A DNA stretch of 64,000 bases from contig JAEWHC010000009.1 of NCBI GenBank assembly GCA_023387985.1, positions 62,001 through 126,000 on the forward strand, given 5' to 3'. The notes under the pieces are model-generated. The model saw nothing but the letters and a program-made list of their open reading frames with translations, was not told the DNA's origin and ran no database searches. Shown piece after piece: positions 32,655-40,940 of the stretch. The position numbers were made by a program, and so were the translations under genes. The stretch's first letter is position 1. Each line of letters opens with the position of its first letter. Source of the stretch: Bacteroidota bacterium. GTDB lineage: Bacteria; Bacteroidota; Bacteroidia; Chitinophagales; Chitinophagaceae.

Positions 32655-34184
32655 CTAATGTGGTCTTGTTTTCACGAAAGCTTCCCAATCATCGAGAAAC
32701 TGACCCTTCATTACCCGGGGAAATTTGTGCTGCCCACCCATTTTTTGTTTGGAAGCCATAAAATCCATGAATGCCGATTCGGGCAAAACGGTGATCAATA
32801 CCTCTTTCAGCGCATGTTTTCTCTCCACCGCGTAGTCGTCATTCATGTTGCAAAGACTTTCGTCAATGGCGTTACGCAATTCTTCCGGTTTGCAATTCAA
32901 TTCGTCGCAGGCCACATACCAGTGGTGGGCAAAAAACCCGTCGTGCGGTATGCCGGCTACGGTAAACTCCGGAATACTGATGTTCAATTTTCCGCAAACT
33001 ATACTGATCGCCGTGTTCATATTGTCCACGCTCAGGTGCTCGCCCACCAGGCTCAGAAAATGTTTTGTACGCCCGGTGATGCGGATCTCACACCTTTTGA
33101 TGTCAGTAAATCTAATGGTATCACCAATCAGGTAGCGCCAGGCGCCACCGTTGGTGGAAATGAGGATAGCATACTCTTTATTGAGTTCAACAGCTTTTAA
33201 GGGAATGGCTGTGGCGCCCGGTTGAATATTGCCATGCCCGTCAAAATTGGAATCATTGAAAGGGATAAATTCGAAGTAAATGTTATTGGCATAAGCCAAC
33301 CGCATACCCGGGCTGTTTTGCCGGCTTTGATACGCCAGAAAACCTTCGCTTGCCAGGTAAGTTTCTATATAGGTAATGGGCTTTCCCAGCAGTTTTTCGA
33401 AATTCTTTTTGTAAGGTTCAAAAGCCACCCCGCCATGCACATAGAAACCGAGATTAGGCCAGATTTCATGAATATTTTTTAGGTTGTGCTTCTCAATGAT
33501 TTTTTCAAGGCAAAGCTGCAGCCAGGCCGGAACGCCCAGCATGGAGCCAATGTCCCATTCAGGTGCTTTTTCGGCAATTTCATCCAGTTTTCTTTCCCAG
33601 CTTCGCATACGGGCAATGCGCTTGCCGGGTTTGTAAAAGCGCTGAAACCAAAAGGGCAGGTTTTTTTGCTGGATGCCGCTCAGGTCACCGGCATAATAGC
33701 TGGGTCCTTTTTTGAGCCGGGTGCTACCGCCAAGAATCAGCCAGCCTTTGGGTAATGCCGCATAATTGATATCGTTATAACTGGCCAGGCTGAACAATTG
33801 CCGCAGGCTGGTAAGCGTATTCGCCCGGATGAGGTCCTTGGTGACCGGGATGTATTTGCTTGCCGATTCACTGGTACCGCTGCTCAGTGCGAAATAGGTG
33901 GTGGGCCCCGGCCAGGTGATGTCGGGCGCACCTTCGAGGGTCTTATGCCAGTAAGCGCTAAAAAGCGCATTGTAATCAAAAATGGGTACGGACCGGGCAA
34001 AAACTTTTTCCGGGTTTTTTTTAATGAGGATCTTGTCAAACCCGTAATCCTGCCCGAAGCTGGTATAGCGTGCTTTGCGAAGCAGCTTTTTCAACACACG
34101 TTTTTGAATCTGTTCTGGTGTCAATGGATTGAACCGGACCAGGTTTGCGAGCTTATTCGAAATGCTGAAATGTATTGAGGGCAT
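32655..34184 (-). CDS. GH3-family acyl-adenylating enzyme
   Basis: Protein of 509 aa of the GH3 auxin-responsive promoter family, a branch of the ANL adenylating enzymes. Motifs: the P-loop-like YFALSSGTSESASKYIPV (about 95-113), ITYIETYLASEGF, and the hinge region around IGDTIRFTDIKRCEIRITGRTKHFLSLVGEHL. Plant relatives join amino acids to jasmonate or auxin; bacterial members are largely uncharacterised and presumably activate a carboxylate with ATP and join it to an amine or thiol. It is first in a minus-strand run with the LysE exporter, so it may make a product that LysE exports (inference). Confidence 0.9.
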   Translation of the reverse strand: MPSIHFSISNKLANLVRFNPLTPEQIQKRVLKKLLRKARYTSFGQDYGFDKILIKKNPEKVFARSVPIFDYNALFSAYWHKTLEGAPDITWPGPTTYFALSSGTSESASKYIPVTKDLIRANTLTSLRQLFSLASYNDINYAALPKGWLILGGSTRLKKGPSYYAGDLSGIQQKNLPFWFQRFYKPGKRIARMRSWERKLDEIAEKAPEWDIGSMLGVPAWLQLCLEKIIEKHNLKNIHEIWPNLGFYVHGGVAFEPYKKNFEKLLGKPITYIETYLASEGFLAYQSRQNSPGMRLAYANNIYFEFIPFNDSNFDGHGNIQPGATAIPLKAVELNKEYAILISTNGGAWRYLIGDTIRFTDIKRCEIRITGRTKHFLSLVGEHLSVDNMNTAISIVCGKLNISIPEFTVAGIPHDGFFAHHWYVACDELNCKPEELRNAIDESLCNMNDDYAVERKHALKEVLITVLPESAFMDFMASKQKMGGQHKFPRVMKGQFLDDWEAFVKTRPH

Positions 34185-34659
34185 GGTTTAATGCAGCAAC
34201 AGAATGTAAATATAGGCCTTGCCACCAAATTGCATTGGCTTACTGCCCTTCAACAATTTGAACGCAAAAAGCTTAATTAAACCCTCCTGAAAAAATCCAA
34301 TGGACTTGTAATAGGGCCCGCGGTTCCGGGGAATGTACTTCCGGGCTCAGCCCTGCCATGCCTATCCATGCAGGACAAGCAATGCTCAATCAAAGCCGGG
34401 GCATAAACTACCAATGCGAAATCAAAGCTCGTGGTCTTCCAAATCCTTTGAGCTTTTGAGCGCCAAATGCAAAAAGCGAAGCAGAGGTTCTGCGGTGATG
34501 TTGAATGCCTGATCGGTCCCGTCCCTGCTTCAGGTATTCGGCAACTTTTGTGTACTCTTCTTGTCGGGAAAAGAAGTATAAAGGAATCTTCTGCTTCAGG
34601 CTAAAACGAACTTGCTTAACTTCATGCTAAACCCGTATTATGCGGAAACCACTTGCCTT
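34185..34659. other. Intergenic region, possible decayed sequence
   Basis: About 475 bases without a supported gene. A minus-strand frame of about 72 codons is open from about 34620 to a TAG near 34410 but has no start codon and no recognised family. No inverted repeats, tRNA or promoter of good quality were found. Confidence 0.35.
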
Positions 34660-35430
34660 ATGGTAGAAGCCATTATCATTATCCTGGTCATCCTGTTTGG
34701 CGTATTGCTGTTCTTTTTTTTCAGGAAGGCGCCGGCATTTCCACAGCCGGATGAAGCAGCGCAACAGGAAATCCTGGAAGCCCATGTGGGTTTTTACCGG
34801 AAACTGAACCTGGAAGAAAAAGCCGAGTTCCGTTCGCGTATCCGTACCTTTTTGAGCAAGGTGCGCATCACGGGCATCAGGACCAGAGTGGTAGACCTCG
34901 ACCGCGTACTGATCGCCTCGGCAGCCGTCATCCCCATTTTTTATTTCAAAGGCTGGGAATACCGGAATATCAATGAAGTGCTGCTTTATCCCAATGCCTA
35001 TTCAACGGAATTCGCGCTGGAAGGTGGTGGCCGATATTTCCTGGGGCAGGTCGGAACCGGGGCCTTTCACCGTATGATGATCCTGTCGAAGCCAGCCCTG
35101 CGTGCCGGTTTTCTCCAGGACATGAGCCCGTCTAACACCGCGATACATGAGTTTGTACACCTGGTAGATAAAGCCGACGGGGCCATCGACGGCTTTCCCT
35201 CCCTCATCCGCAGGCACGCTTACAGCATCCCCTGGCTGCAGCTTATGCGTACTGAAATGCAGAATATCCACTCCGGCGAATCCGACCTCAATCCCTACGC
35301 CCTCACCAATGAGGCTGAATTTTTTGCCGTAGCCGCGGAATATTTCTTCAATCAGCCCGAAATGATGGAAGAAAGGAACCCGGAATTGTTTGGGATGCTG
35401 AAGGAGATTTTTGAACCGGAGGATGGATGA
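34660..35430 (+). CDS. MtfA-like zinc peptidase with N-terminal membrane anchor
   Basis: Protein of 256 aa. Residues 3-21 form one hydrophobic membrane anchor (EAIIIILVILFGVLLFFFF). The rest matches the MtfA/DUF980 zinc peptidases: NTAIHEFVHLVDKADG with H163, E164 and H167, and the downstream glutamate segment LTNEAEFFAVAAEYFF. E. coli MtfA binds the regulator Mlc and has weak aminopeptidase activity; Bacteroidota forms are anchored and uncharacterised. The frame opens earlier (TTG 34612, ATG 34624), but the ATG at 34660 gives a clean N-terminal anchor. Confidence 0.88.
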   Translation: MVEAIIIILVILFGVLLFFFFRKAPAFPQPDEAAQQEILEAHVGFYRKLNLEEKAEFRSRIRTFLSKVRITGIRTRVVDLDRVLIASAAVIPIFYFKGWEYRNINEVLLYPNAYSTEFALEGGGRYFLGQVGTGAFHRMMILSKPALRAGFLQDMSPSNTAIHEFVHLVDKADGAIDGFPSLIRRHAYSIPWLQLMRTEMQNIHSGESDLNPYALTNEAEFFAVAAEYFFNQPEMMEERNPELFGMLKEIFEPEDG

Positions 35431-35526
35431 GTTATAGCAATAGGCAATCTTAAGGTAGCCATTTACCTGATCCATGGCCATTTGCGTCATTTCCGGCTTG
35501 GAAATAAAATTTAACGGGTAAAAATG

Positions 35527-35557
35527 TTTGGCAAATTGATGGCAAGCTTTATTTTTG
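35527..35557 (+). promoter_or_regulatory. tRNA-Asn promoter (TTTG-N19-TATTTTTG)
   Basis: TTTG at 35527-35530 and TATTTTTG at 35550-35557 with 19 bases between, an ideal Bacteroidota promoter. Transcription would start near 35563, giving a leader of about 70 bases that includes the duplicated anticodon-arm fragment before the mature tRNA. Confidence 0.7.
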
Positions 35558-35591
35558 CCGCCCGTTCCGCATAACCATAGGGTGGCAATGC

Positions 35592-35615
35592 CATTTGACT
35601 GTTAATCAGCAGGGC
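35592..35615 (+). repeat. Partial copy of the tRNA-Asn anticodon arm
   Basis: TGACTGTTAATCAG at 35596-35609 is identical to 35662-35675 inside the tRNA. Matching continues on both sides (CAT before, AGGG after) with one substitution and one inserted C. No acceptor stem or T arm accompanies it, so it is a fragment 37 bases upstream of the real gene, within the predicted precursor RNA. Confidence 0.75.
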
Positions 35616-35632
35616 GGTGAAACAAAACATAT

Positions 35633-35706
35633 TCCTCCTTAGCTCAGTTGGTTAGAGCATCTGACTGTTAATCAGAGGGTCGTTGGTTCAAGTCCAACAG
35701 GGGGAG
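35633..35706 (+). tRNA. tRNA-Asn (anticodon GTT)
   Basis: Full cloverleaf. The acceptor stem TCCTCCT/AGGGGGA has one wobble pair, the D arm has AGCTCAGTTGGTTAGAGC, the anticodon stem TCTGA/TCAGA holds the loop CTGTTAA with GTT, and the T arm is GTTGG-TTCAAGT-CCAAC. CCA is not encoded. Confidence 0.96.
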
Positions 35707-35719
35707 CACTGAAATTTAG

Positions 35720-35755
35720 GCTGTATCAAGATCAAAATTGATGCAGCTTTTTTTC
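35720..35755 (+). terminator. Rho-independent terminator after tRNA-Asn
   Basis: Stem GCTGTATCAA / TTGATGCAGC with one G-U-type pair and an 8-base loop, followed by seven T. It ends the tRNA-Asn transcript and separates it from the decayed gene that follows. Confidence 0.8.
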
Positions 35756-35765
35756 TTTTGGAAGA

Positions 35766-35997
35766 ATGAATAGCCGGCTGATATATCTTGATAATAATTC
35801 CACCACACCCTTTGATCCCAGGGTATTGGAGGCCATGATGTCTTTTCACCACGGAATATGTGATCGCCAACAGTAACCATCTGTTTGGAGTCTTCGCTTA
35901 CGAAGCAGTTAAGAAGGCGAGGAGAGAAGTTGCCGGACCAATAGGAGCAGAGATTTCCGAAATTATTTTTACCAGTGGAGGTACTGAATCAGATTAA
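35766..35997 (+). pseudogene. Decayed N-terminal fragment of a cysteine desulfurase (IscS/NifS family)
   Basis: From an ATG at 35766 the translation runs NSRLIYLDNNSTTPFDPR then VLEAMMS, the exact start of an IscS-type enzyme, and hits a stop at 35874. Changing frame near 35838-35845 restores the family sequence: FTTEYVIANSNHLFG, then AYEAVKKARREVAG and EIIFTSGGTESD, ending in TAA at 35995-35997. The family continues there with N-L-A and about 300 further residues including the PLP lysine, none of which is present. So only about 75 N-terminal residues remain, with one frameshift and a premature stop. It sits directly after tRNA-Asn and cannot be functional. Confidence 0.85.
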
Positions 35998-36212
35998 TTT
36001 CCTGAAAAAAAGGAAGCAGGTTGTAGCTTTCACAGTGGTATAAATAAAAAATGCCAATGGAAAGTTTTCTTTCGGGTTGGGAATCGCAGGTTCCGGGCAA
36101 GATATTCCGGGGCTTGATCACCTGCCTTGATCAACTGGCGTTTCGCAAGTTGAAAGCGCTCGTAATTGGCCCCGAAGGCCGATACGAATATCTTTGAGCG
36201 GTTGAAATTGAG

Positions 36213-36240
36213 AAAAAAAACAGGCCGCCGCCTGCTTTTC
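36213..36240 (-). terminator. Rho-independent terminator of yceI
   Basis: On the minus strand GCAGGC-GGCG-GCCTG is followed by eight T (plus-strand A run 36213-36220). It starts 24 bases beyond the stop codon of the YceI gene. Confidence 0.8.
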
Positions 36241-36263
36241 TTCAACAAGGTTCATTATACAGT

Positions 36264-36854
36264 TTAAGGATTTTCTGCTTTTTGCTTAACCATCTGCAGG
36301 TAAAGGTTAATCTCCACATTTTTGCCAATGCCGGCGCCGGTGGGGTCGTAACTCACATTGAAATCGGTGCGGTCGATGGTATAACTGGCCTGGAAACCAT
36401 GCTTTTCGCCTCGATCGTTTTTGAAATGACCACCGTGTGTTACTTCAAATACTACGGGTTTGGTTACATTCTTGATGGTGAGGTTGCCAAAAAGCAGGTA
36501 TTGGTCCACCGCTTTTTTCTCCATGCGGGTACTTTCGAATTTCATTTCGGGATATTTTTCCACTTCAAAGAAATCTGCGCTGCGCAGGTGATTATCGCGG
36601 GGTGTTACCGAGGTATTGATGCTGCTTGTCTGAACCGTAAAACTGATTTTGGCGTCGGAGAAATTTGCGGAATCGCCTGCAAGGGTTCCTTCAAATTTTT
36701 CAAATTTACCAGTGACCAGGCTGATGCCGGAATGCTTCACTTTAAAATTCACGGATGAATGTGCAGGATCGGCTTTCCAGGTGGTTTGCGAAACGGCCGC
36801 AAAACCAAAAAAACCAAATGCGCTGACTAAGAATAAAATTTTCAATTTCTGCAT
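36264..36854 (-). CDS. YceI family periplasmic lipid-binding protein
   Basis: Exported protein of 196 aa with a clear signal peptide (KILFLVSAFGFFGFAAVSQ). The YceI lipocalin-like barrel follows: WKADPAHSSVNFKVKHSGIS, the R-x-x-H-L-R segment in VTPRDNHLRSADFFE, and the C-terminal FNVSYDPTGAGIGKNVEIN. YceI proteins bind long polyisoprenoid or fatty lipids in the periplasm. A second, more distant YceI lipoprotein is encoded at 50126-50800. It is flanked by two broken genes but is itself intact. Confidence 0.94.
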   Translation of the reverse strand: MQKLKILFLVSAFGFFGFAAVSQTTWKADPAHSSVNFKVKHSGISLVTGKFEKFEGTLAGDSANFSDAKISFTVQTSSINTSVTPRDNHLRSADFFEVEKYPEMKFESTRMEKKAVDQYLLFGNLTIKNVTKPVVFEVTHGGHFKNDRGEKHGFQASYTIDRTDFNVSYDPTGAGIGKNVEINLYLQMVKQKAENP

Positions 36855-36987
36855 GTTTTATAATTTTCGACAAAATACGGTCATAGAATTTCAGAGTTCC
36901 TTAGCCTATGTTAATTAATTGATTTCATTGGCTTGTGCCATTTTCAGGTTTAGAAATTCAGGGCGCAGCATGCCAAACACCGCCTCA

Positions 36988-37490
36988 TCAGCATAGCTGC
37001 CATCCGCCATTTTGGTGTTTTTCGCGTAGCAAGCCTTCCTGCATCATGCTCAGTTTTGCCAATAGGCGTATGCAGTCAAGATTGCGGGCATCGGTCCGGG
37101 CGATCAGTTTATGGGTTGTTGTTTGGGTGAATGCATACTCTAAAAAGTCGTTTACGACTTCATAGCCATAGCCGGATCCGGCGTATTGGTGATCAATCAT
37201 AAATCCCAATTCCACAATGGATGAATCCGCATTGTCATACAATCTGTAAATAACGCAAACCAATTTATGCTCTGCTGTTAACCCAATGCCCAATGCGGTT
37301 TTGCCATAGGAAGATTGCAGGTCAGAAGTGCGTTCGATGCATTGCTGAAGATCCGGTTCAGATTCAGAAAGGGTGGTGGGGCCAAAGTTTCTTATACCAG
37401 ATTCTGCGGATCGGAAAGCAAATCGTGATAATCGTAAAGATCGGTTTTGGTTAATGGCCTGACCAAAAGCAAAGGCGTTTCAATTTTCAA
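36988..37490 (-). pseudogene. GNAT acetyltransferase gene with a frameshift
   Basis: The downstream frame (36988 to about 37400) encodes most of a RimJ-like N-acetyltransferase: GSGYGYEVVNDFLEYAF is the acetyl-CoA loop (Q/R-x-x-G-x-G/A), and LIARTDARNLDCIRLLAKL is the C-terminal block. Its N terminus lies in another frame further upstream: from a TTG at 37490 the translation reads ETPLLLVRPLTKTDLYDYHD then LLSDPQNLV and meets TAA at 37392-37394. Joining the frames near 37395 gives LSDPQNLV-GIRNFGPTTLSE, a normal family sequence. One base change therefore breaks an otherwise complete gene. Recent decay or a sequencing error would both explain it. Confidence 0.75.
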
Positions 37491-37645
37491 AGCATGGCTG
37501 CGTTGCAGAGCAAATCTGCCTAAATCCGGTCAAATTTCCACCATCCGTAAAAGATGTCAGCCGCAAGCCCTGTGCCCAGGGTACGATATGCACCCTAAGG
37601 AATTCAGGCTCCGGGAGCCCGGTGCTCAATTTCGGTAGCGGCTTA

Positions 37646-39580
37646 TCACATAAACCAGGATTCGATGTTCTCCAACGTATAGGTTATAAATGTCGGCCTG
37701 CCGGAAGGAGTGGTTTGCGGTGTCTGGCAGAGAAAAAGCTGTTCCAAAAGGCTTTTCATTTCCTTTTCACCCATTGGCCTGCCGCTTTTAATGCTTTGCT
37801 GCCAGGCGAGGGTGCGTAGTAATTTTTCGCGGCGGCTGAAGCGGATCTCGGCATTGAAATTCTTATAGCGTTCAAGCAATTGCTCCATGGCCTTTTGTTC
37901 ATTGCCTGTTTCCAGGTCGGCAGGCGTGCCGTGGATGACAAAGCTGTTCTGGCCAAAATCTTCAATCTTATACCCTAGCGCCTGCAGGTCGGGGAGAAGC
38001 TCCTGCATGATTACTGCGTCGGCGGGAAGCAGCTCAATGGTTATGGGAAATAAGCTTTGCTGCGCGGCCATAGGTTTGCCTTGCAGGGCTTTGTGCATTT
38101 GCTCGTAGAGCACCCGTTCATGAGCATGCTGCTGATTCACCATAATGTAGCCGGTGGAAGTGGGAGCAATGATGAAACTTTTGTGGAGTTGGATTAGCGG
38201 CAGATCATCGAGCCAACGGAAACGTTGTTCGCGACTTACTGGCCGGTTTTCATATTCGAGTTCTGCGTATTTCTGGGCAGAGGAGTTTTGGTGAAACTGG
38301 CGGCTCAGTCTTGCCAGGTCACTTTCCCAGCCGGGTGAGGCTGCAGGCGTAGTGCTGTTGGACTGCACCGCCTCCCGAATTTCTTTATGTTGATCCTTAA
38401 TTTCTTTCCAGGGCTGAAACCCACTTGCTGAAGGGTCGATTTTATGGGCCTGGTGTTTAAGGGTGAAACTCTGGTAGAGTTGGCTGTGCAGGGTTTGTTC
38501 GCGGTCGCCTATGCTTGCGGGTTTGTTGATGGCATCCAGGCTTTGGATATCCGCGTTCAGCGAAAAATCCAGGGTTGGCGCGATGCTGAACTGTGCGAGA
38601 GCATGTTTTACCGCGGCCTGTACAAAGGCATAAACCACTTTTTCATCCTCAAATTTTATTTCCTGCTTGGTGGGATGCACATTGATGTCTACTTTATCCG
38701 GATCAAGATCCAGGAACAGGACGTAAGAAGGATAGCTGTCTTTGGCAATCATGTCTTCAAAGGCGTGCACCACGGCATGGTGGAGGTAAGGGCTGCGGAT
38801 ATAGCGGTTGTTGACAAAGAAATACTGGTCGCCACGGGTTTTGCGGGCAGTTTCGGGCTTGCCCACAAAGCCCCGCACAATCAGGTAATCCGTATCTTCC
38901 TGTATGGGTACGAGCTTGCTGTTGTAATGGTTGCCCATCAGTTGCAGCATACGCTGTTTCTGGCTTCCTTTTTCCAGGTTGAAGACCTGCTGGCCATTGC
39001 TGTGCATGGTAAAGCGGATGTTCGGGAAGGCCAGGGCGATACGGGTGAATTCTTCGATAATGTTCCGCAGCTCGGTGGTATTGCTTTTCAAAAAATTCCG
39101 GCGGGCGGGCACATTGAAAAAAACATTCTTCATACAAATGCTTGTGCCTTGCGCACATTGTACGGCTTCCTGAATCTGTACCTCGCTGTCCTGGATCATG
39201 ATGAAAATACCCAACTCGTCTTCTGCCCGGCGTGATTTGATCTCCACCTGGGCAACCGCGGCAATACTGGCGAGGGCTTCCCCACGGAATCCCATGGTGC
39301 GCAGGTTGAAGAGGTCCTCAATTTTGCTGATCTTGGAAGTGGCATGCCGCTCAAATGCCATGCGGGCATCGGTTGGGCTCATGCCTTTGCCATTATCGAT
39401 CACCTGAACAAGGGCCTTGCCCGCATCGTTTACAATGAGCTGGATCTCACTGGCGCCGGCGTCAATGGAATTTTCCATCAACTCCTTTACGGCGCTTGCC
39501 GGCCGCTGAATGACTTCTCCGGCGGCAATCTGGTTTGCAATGTGATCGGGCAACAGGTTTATGATATCGGTCTGACTCAT
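37646..39580 (-). CDS. mutL: DNA mismatch repair protein MutL
   Basis: Protein of 644 aa. The N-terminal GHKL ATPase (1-335) has IAAGEVIQRPASAVKELMEN, the IDNGKGMSPTDA motif and RHATSKI. A variable linker (about 350-450) leads to a C-terminal dimerisation domain. MutL links mismatch recognition by MutS to strand removal. In MutL proteins with endonuclease activity the C domain carries D-Q-H-(x)2-H-E. Here the site reads NQQHAHERVLYE, so the Asp and the first His are replaced by Asn and Gln, which may weaken metal binding and nicking. The ATG at 39580 is supported by the family start and a TATCTTTG box 5 bases upstream. Confidence 0.95.
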   Translation of the reverse strand: MSQTDIINLLPDHIANQIAAGEVIQRPASAVKELMENSIDAGASEIQLIVNDAGKALVQVIDNGKGMSPTDARMAFERHATSKISKIEDLFNLRTMGFRGEALASIAAVAQVEIKSRRAEDELGIFIMIQDSEVQIQEAVQCAQGTSICMKNVFFNVPARRNFLKSNTTELRNIIEEFTRIALAFPNIRFTMHSNGQQVFNLEKGSQKQRMLQLMGNHYNSKLVPIQEDTDYLIVRGFVGKPETARKTRGDQYFFVNNRYIRSPYLHHAVVHAFEDMIAKDSYPSYVLFLDLDPDKVDINVHPTKQEIKFEDEKVVYAFVQAAVKHALAQFSIAPTLDFSLNADIQSLDAINKPASIGDREQTLHSQLYQSFTLKHQAHKIDPSASGFQPWKEIKDQHKEIREAVQSNSTTPAASPGWESDLARLSRQFHQNSSAQKYAELEYENRPVSREQRFRWLDDLPLIQLHKSFIIAPTSTGYIMVNQQHAHERVLYEQMHKALQGKPMAAQQSLFPITIELLPADAVIMQELLPDLQALGYKIEDFGQNSFVIHGTPADLETGNEQKAMEQLLERYKNFNAEIRFSRREKLLRTLAWQQSIKSGRPMGEKEMKSLLEQLFLCQTPQTTPSGRPTFITYTLENIESWFM

Positions 39581-39585
39581 TGGCG

Positions 39586-39593
39586 CAAAGATA
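39586..39593 (-). promoter_or_regulatory. Predicted -7 box of mutL (TATCTTTG)
   Basis: Exact TAnnTTTG on the minus strand ending 5 bases before the mutL ATG. It rules out the longer open frame starting at 39625 if this promoter is used. No -33 element is clear. Confidence 0.45.
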
Positions 39594-39717
39594 TTCAGTT
39601 TGCTTGGGTTAGAATCGCACTGCATAACCAGCTTTTAAAGACAGGCGTTGATTTGTCCCCATTCAATGGACGGTTATGGAAGCGGTTTGCCGCTCATCAT
39701 AAGTTGAAATAATATTT

Positions 39718-39750
39718 CCTGCCCATGCAACAATAATGGCAGGTTTTTTG
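39718..39750 (+). terminator. Hairpin with T run, no plus-strand gene upstream
   Basis: CCTGCC / GGCAGG stem with a 15-base loop followed by TTTTTTG. It looks like a plus-strand intrinsic terminator, yet the upstream sequence is the mutL promoter region, transcribed the other way. It may end an unannotated small RNA or be fortuitous. Confidence 0.35.
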
Positions 39751-39882
39751 TCATTAGTATTGCTGAACTTAATCGCTTTACAATCTTGAAACTTTAGTTG
39801 TGGTTGATTTCGGGTATTTATACGGTTGCCCATAGAGGGAAAGTGGTATAACCTTATGGTGTAATTTTAAAAAAAGGTCTTT

Positions 39883-40926
39883 ATGAAAAGGGTGATTCTG
39901 GTTTTGGTTTGGGCGATGATAGGGGTAACCGGAAGCGGCCAGCAACAGATCCGCAACCTGGTGATGGAAGGCGGAGGCATTCGCGGCATTGCCTATATTG
40001 GCGCATTGCAGGTATTGGACAGCAATGGAATTCTGGCAAATCTTGAAAGGGTGGGCGGTACTTCCGCAGGGTCAATACAGGCCACATTGCTGGCAGTTGG
40101 CTACACTCCTGACGAAATGCATTACCACCTGATGGAAACTTCCTTTGGCAAACTCAATGATGGCGCTTTATTCGGATTGCCGGGGTTTATTCGCCTTACC
40201 AGGGAAAAAGGATGGTATAAAGGTACTGCGCTGCGCACCTGGATCGCCGGCCTGATTGCCAACAAAACCGGCAACGGGGAAATGACCTTCCGACAGCTTA
40301 ATGCACAAAAGCAGAGTTTTGGAAATAAAGATCTTTACATAACCGCAACAGACCTTACCCATCAGCGCCTGTTGGTTTTTTCGCATGAAACTTTCCCCGA
40401 CATGAAGATCGCAGACGCGGTACGTATTTCCGCTTCTATTCCTTTTTACTATAAACCGGTATGGATCAACGCCCAGGGAAATACTTTTGATAGCCCCGAA
40501 AATATCACCGGTTTAAGCATGGTGGTAGACGGCGGACTGATCGCCAATTACCCCATCAAGATATTTGACAGCACCAGGTATATAGCCAGCTATACCAGCG
40601 AGAACAAACCCATTCGCAATCTTGAAACCATTGGTTTGGAGTTGGTGGACCCGGATTTGATGAACGTTGAATCAAGGTATATAAATCCAAATATTGCCAT
40701 CAGATCCAACAACGATTATGTGAAAGCCATTTACCACCTGATGCTGGACAAAACGGCTTATGATCTTGATCGCACCATCAGCATAAGCAACTGTGATATC
40801 AGCAGCCGGGTACGATCATTAAAGGAACATACCGTTTACGATCTTGTCGTCTCGGGCAGGACCAGCGCGGAGAAATTTATTGAAGAAATGCACAAAGCTG
40901 TGGTGAATTCTTCCACAGGGAAATGA
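39883..40926 (+). CDS. Patatin-like phospholipase, exported
   Basis: Protein of 347 aa with a signal peptide (KRVILVLVWAMIGVTGSG). The patatin catalytic elements are all present: oxyanion loop GGGIRG (about 30-35), nucleophile S61 in GTSAGS, and the aspartate D216 in VVDGGL. Patatins are Ser-Asp acyl hydrolases acting on phospholipids or other esters. Because it lacks the long C-terminal barrel of PlpD-type proteins, a periplasmic or secreted enzyme is expected. It converges with the isoprenoid-synthase-like gene with 14 bases between stops. Confidence 0.9.
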   Translation: MKRVILVLVWAMIGVTGSGQQQIRNLVMEGGGIRGIAYIGALQVLDSNGILANLERVGGTSAGSIQATLLAVGYTPDEMHYHLMETSFGKLNDGALFGLPGFIRLTREKGWYKGTALRTWIAGLIANKTGNGEMTFRQLNAQKQSFGNKDLYITATDLTHQRLLVFSHETFPDMKIADAVRISASIPFYYKPVWINAQGNTFDSPENITGLSMVVDGGLIANYPIKIFDSTRYIASYTSENKPIRNLETIGLELVDPDLMNVESRYINPNIAIRSNNDYVKAIYHLMLDKTAYDLDRTISISNCDISSRVRSLKEHTVYDLVVSGRTSAEKFIEEMHKAVVNSSTGK

Positions 40927-40940
40927 CTGTAAATCTTCTT

